This document shows, one piece after another, positions 47,752 through 48,126 of a stretch of 48,126 nt of DNA (the stretch's first letter is position 1; each line of letters begins with the position of its first letter). A program made the position numbers and the translations under genes. This DNA comes from DATKAB01 sp964542745 (lineage in GTDB: Bacteria; Eisenbacteria; RBG-16-71-46). The notes under the pieces are model-generated. The model was not told the DNA's origin and ran no database searches. It was given only the letters and a program-made list of their open reading frames with translations. The DNA is taken from assembly GCA_964542745.1 (NCBI GenBank), contig CAZIVR010000013.1, forward strand, positions 1 to 48,126, read 5' to 3'.

Positions 47752-48126
47752 TCAGTGGTGGAGCAGCCGCTCGGACCACTCGGCGTAGCTGGTGCCCAGC
47801 TCGCGCAGGGCGGCGTCGCCCTGCTCCGGCTTGGGCGGCTTGCCGTGCCAGCGGTAGTCGTCCTGCATGTAGGAGATGCCCTGCCCCATCGCGGTGTGGG
47901 CGAGGATCAGGCTCGGCCGGCCCTGGAAGGCGCGGGCCTGCGCGAAGGCGCGCAGCACGTCGGGAATGTCGTGGCCGTTGCACTCGATCACGTTCCAGTT
48001 GAACGAGCGCCACTTCGCGTCGAGGGGCTTGATGCCCATGATGTCCTCGACGTCGCCGTCGATCTGCTTGCGGTTGTAGTCGATGATCCCGCACAGGTTG
48101 TCGAGCCGGTAGTGGGCGGCGAACAT
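47752..48126 (-). CDS. Transketolase, N-terminal subunit (partial)
   Basis: The 3' 125 codons (124 residues and the stop) of the thiamine-diphosphate-binding half; the gene continues beyond the right edge, and the Met at 48126 is internal (AAHYRLDNLCGIIDYNRKQIDG is a mid-protein motif). Also seen: VIECNGHDIPDVLRAFAQA and PSLILAHTAMGQGISYMQDDYRWHGKPP, matching the C-terminal end of this subunit. Followed after 49 nt by the partner subunit. Confidence 0.93.
   Translation of the reverse strand: MFAAHYRLDNLCGIIDYNRKQIDGDVEDIMGIKPLDAKWRSFNWNVIECNGHDIPDVLRAFAQARAFQGRPSLILAHTAMGQGISYMQDDYRWHGKPPKPEQGDAALRELGTSYAEWSERLLHH

Overview
Very GC-rich bacterial DNA (about 70% G+C by eye) with dense genes, many GTG and some TTG starts, and 4-nt stop/start overlaps. 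A C25 (gingipain-type) peptidase with a type IX-secretion/FlgD-like C-terminal domain, a dockerin-like secreted protein and standard Gram-negative envelope genes suggest a member of the FCB group. A Candidatus Eisenbacteria-like lineage is my best guess. This is inference; there is no rRNA in the window.

Left block (1-11844, minus strand): one apparent operon of a C25 peptidase, a HEAT-repeat/cyclophilin fusion, two paralogous polytopic membrane proteins with C-terminal TPR-like helices, and a GT-C-type glycosyltransferase that runs off the left edge. A third membrane-TPR paralogue lies at 41511-43637. Divergent from the peptidase are two exported SurA/parvulin-like chaperones (11999-15330).

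Accessory block (15341-20929, minus strand): five small exported proteins, four of which end in the same residues (TWGSVKSLYR), then a dockerin-like exported protein. Two of the copies share a 465-bp tract in which I see no mismatch. Several units have their own promoter and strong terminator hairpins. I do not recognise this family, and it is one of the two most novel-looking parts of the window.

Housekeeping blocks: tRNA-Val overlapping a DUF3098-like gene; larE; then mltG-ruvX-anti-sigma kinase-rluD-lspA-DksA/TraR-like-PNP-yggU-yggT-yggS; tmRNA and ssb; a tRNA-Pro/Arg/His cluster with pyk; then rdgB-rph-murI-GerMN-amidase-smpB with tRNA-Leu. Several neighbour pairs (DksA-like/lspA/rluD; murI/GerMN/rph/rdgB) match gene orders known from distant bacteria. 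tmRNA and SmpB, the two parts of trans-translation, are both here.

Right end: a two-gene cassette (43642-46658) of a STAND-like P-loop NTPase (878 aa) and a three-helix membrane protein, between a membrane-TPR gene and a split transketolase. It is the best candidate for an undescribed system, possibly defence or signalling. Recurrent promoters of the form TTGAC(N)-N17/18-TAGNCT can be read upstream of several transcription units, and two genes look leaderless. Three genes lack a normal start codon; one of these probably starts with CTG inside a CTGA overlap.
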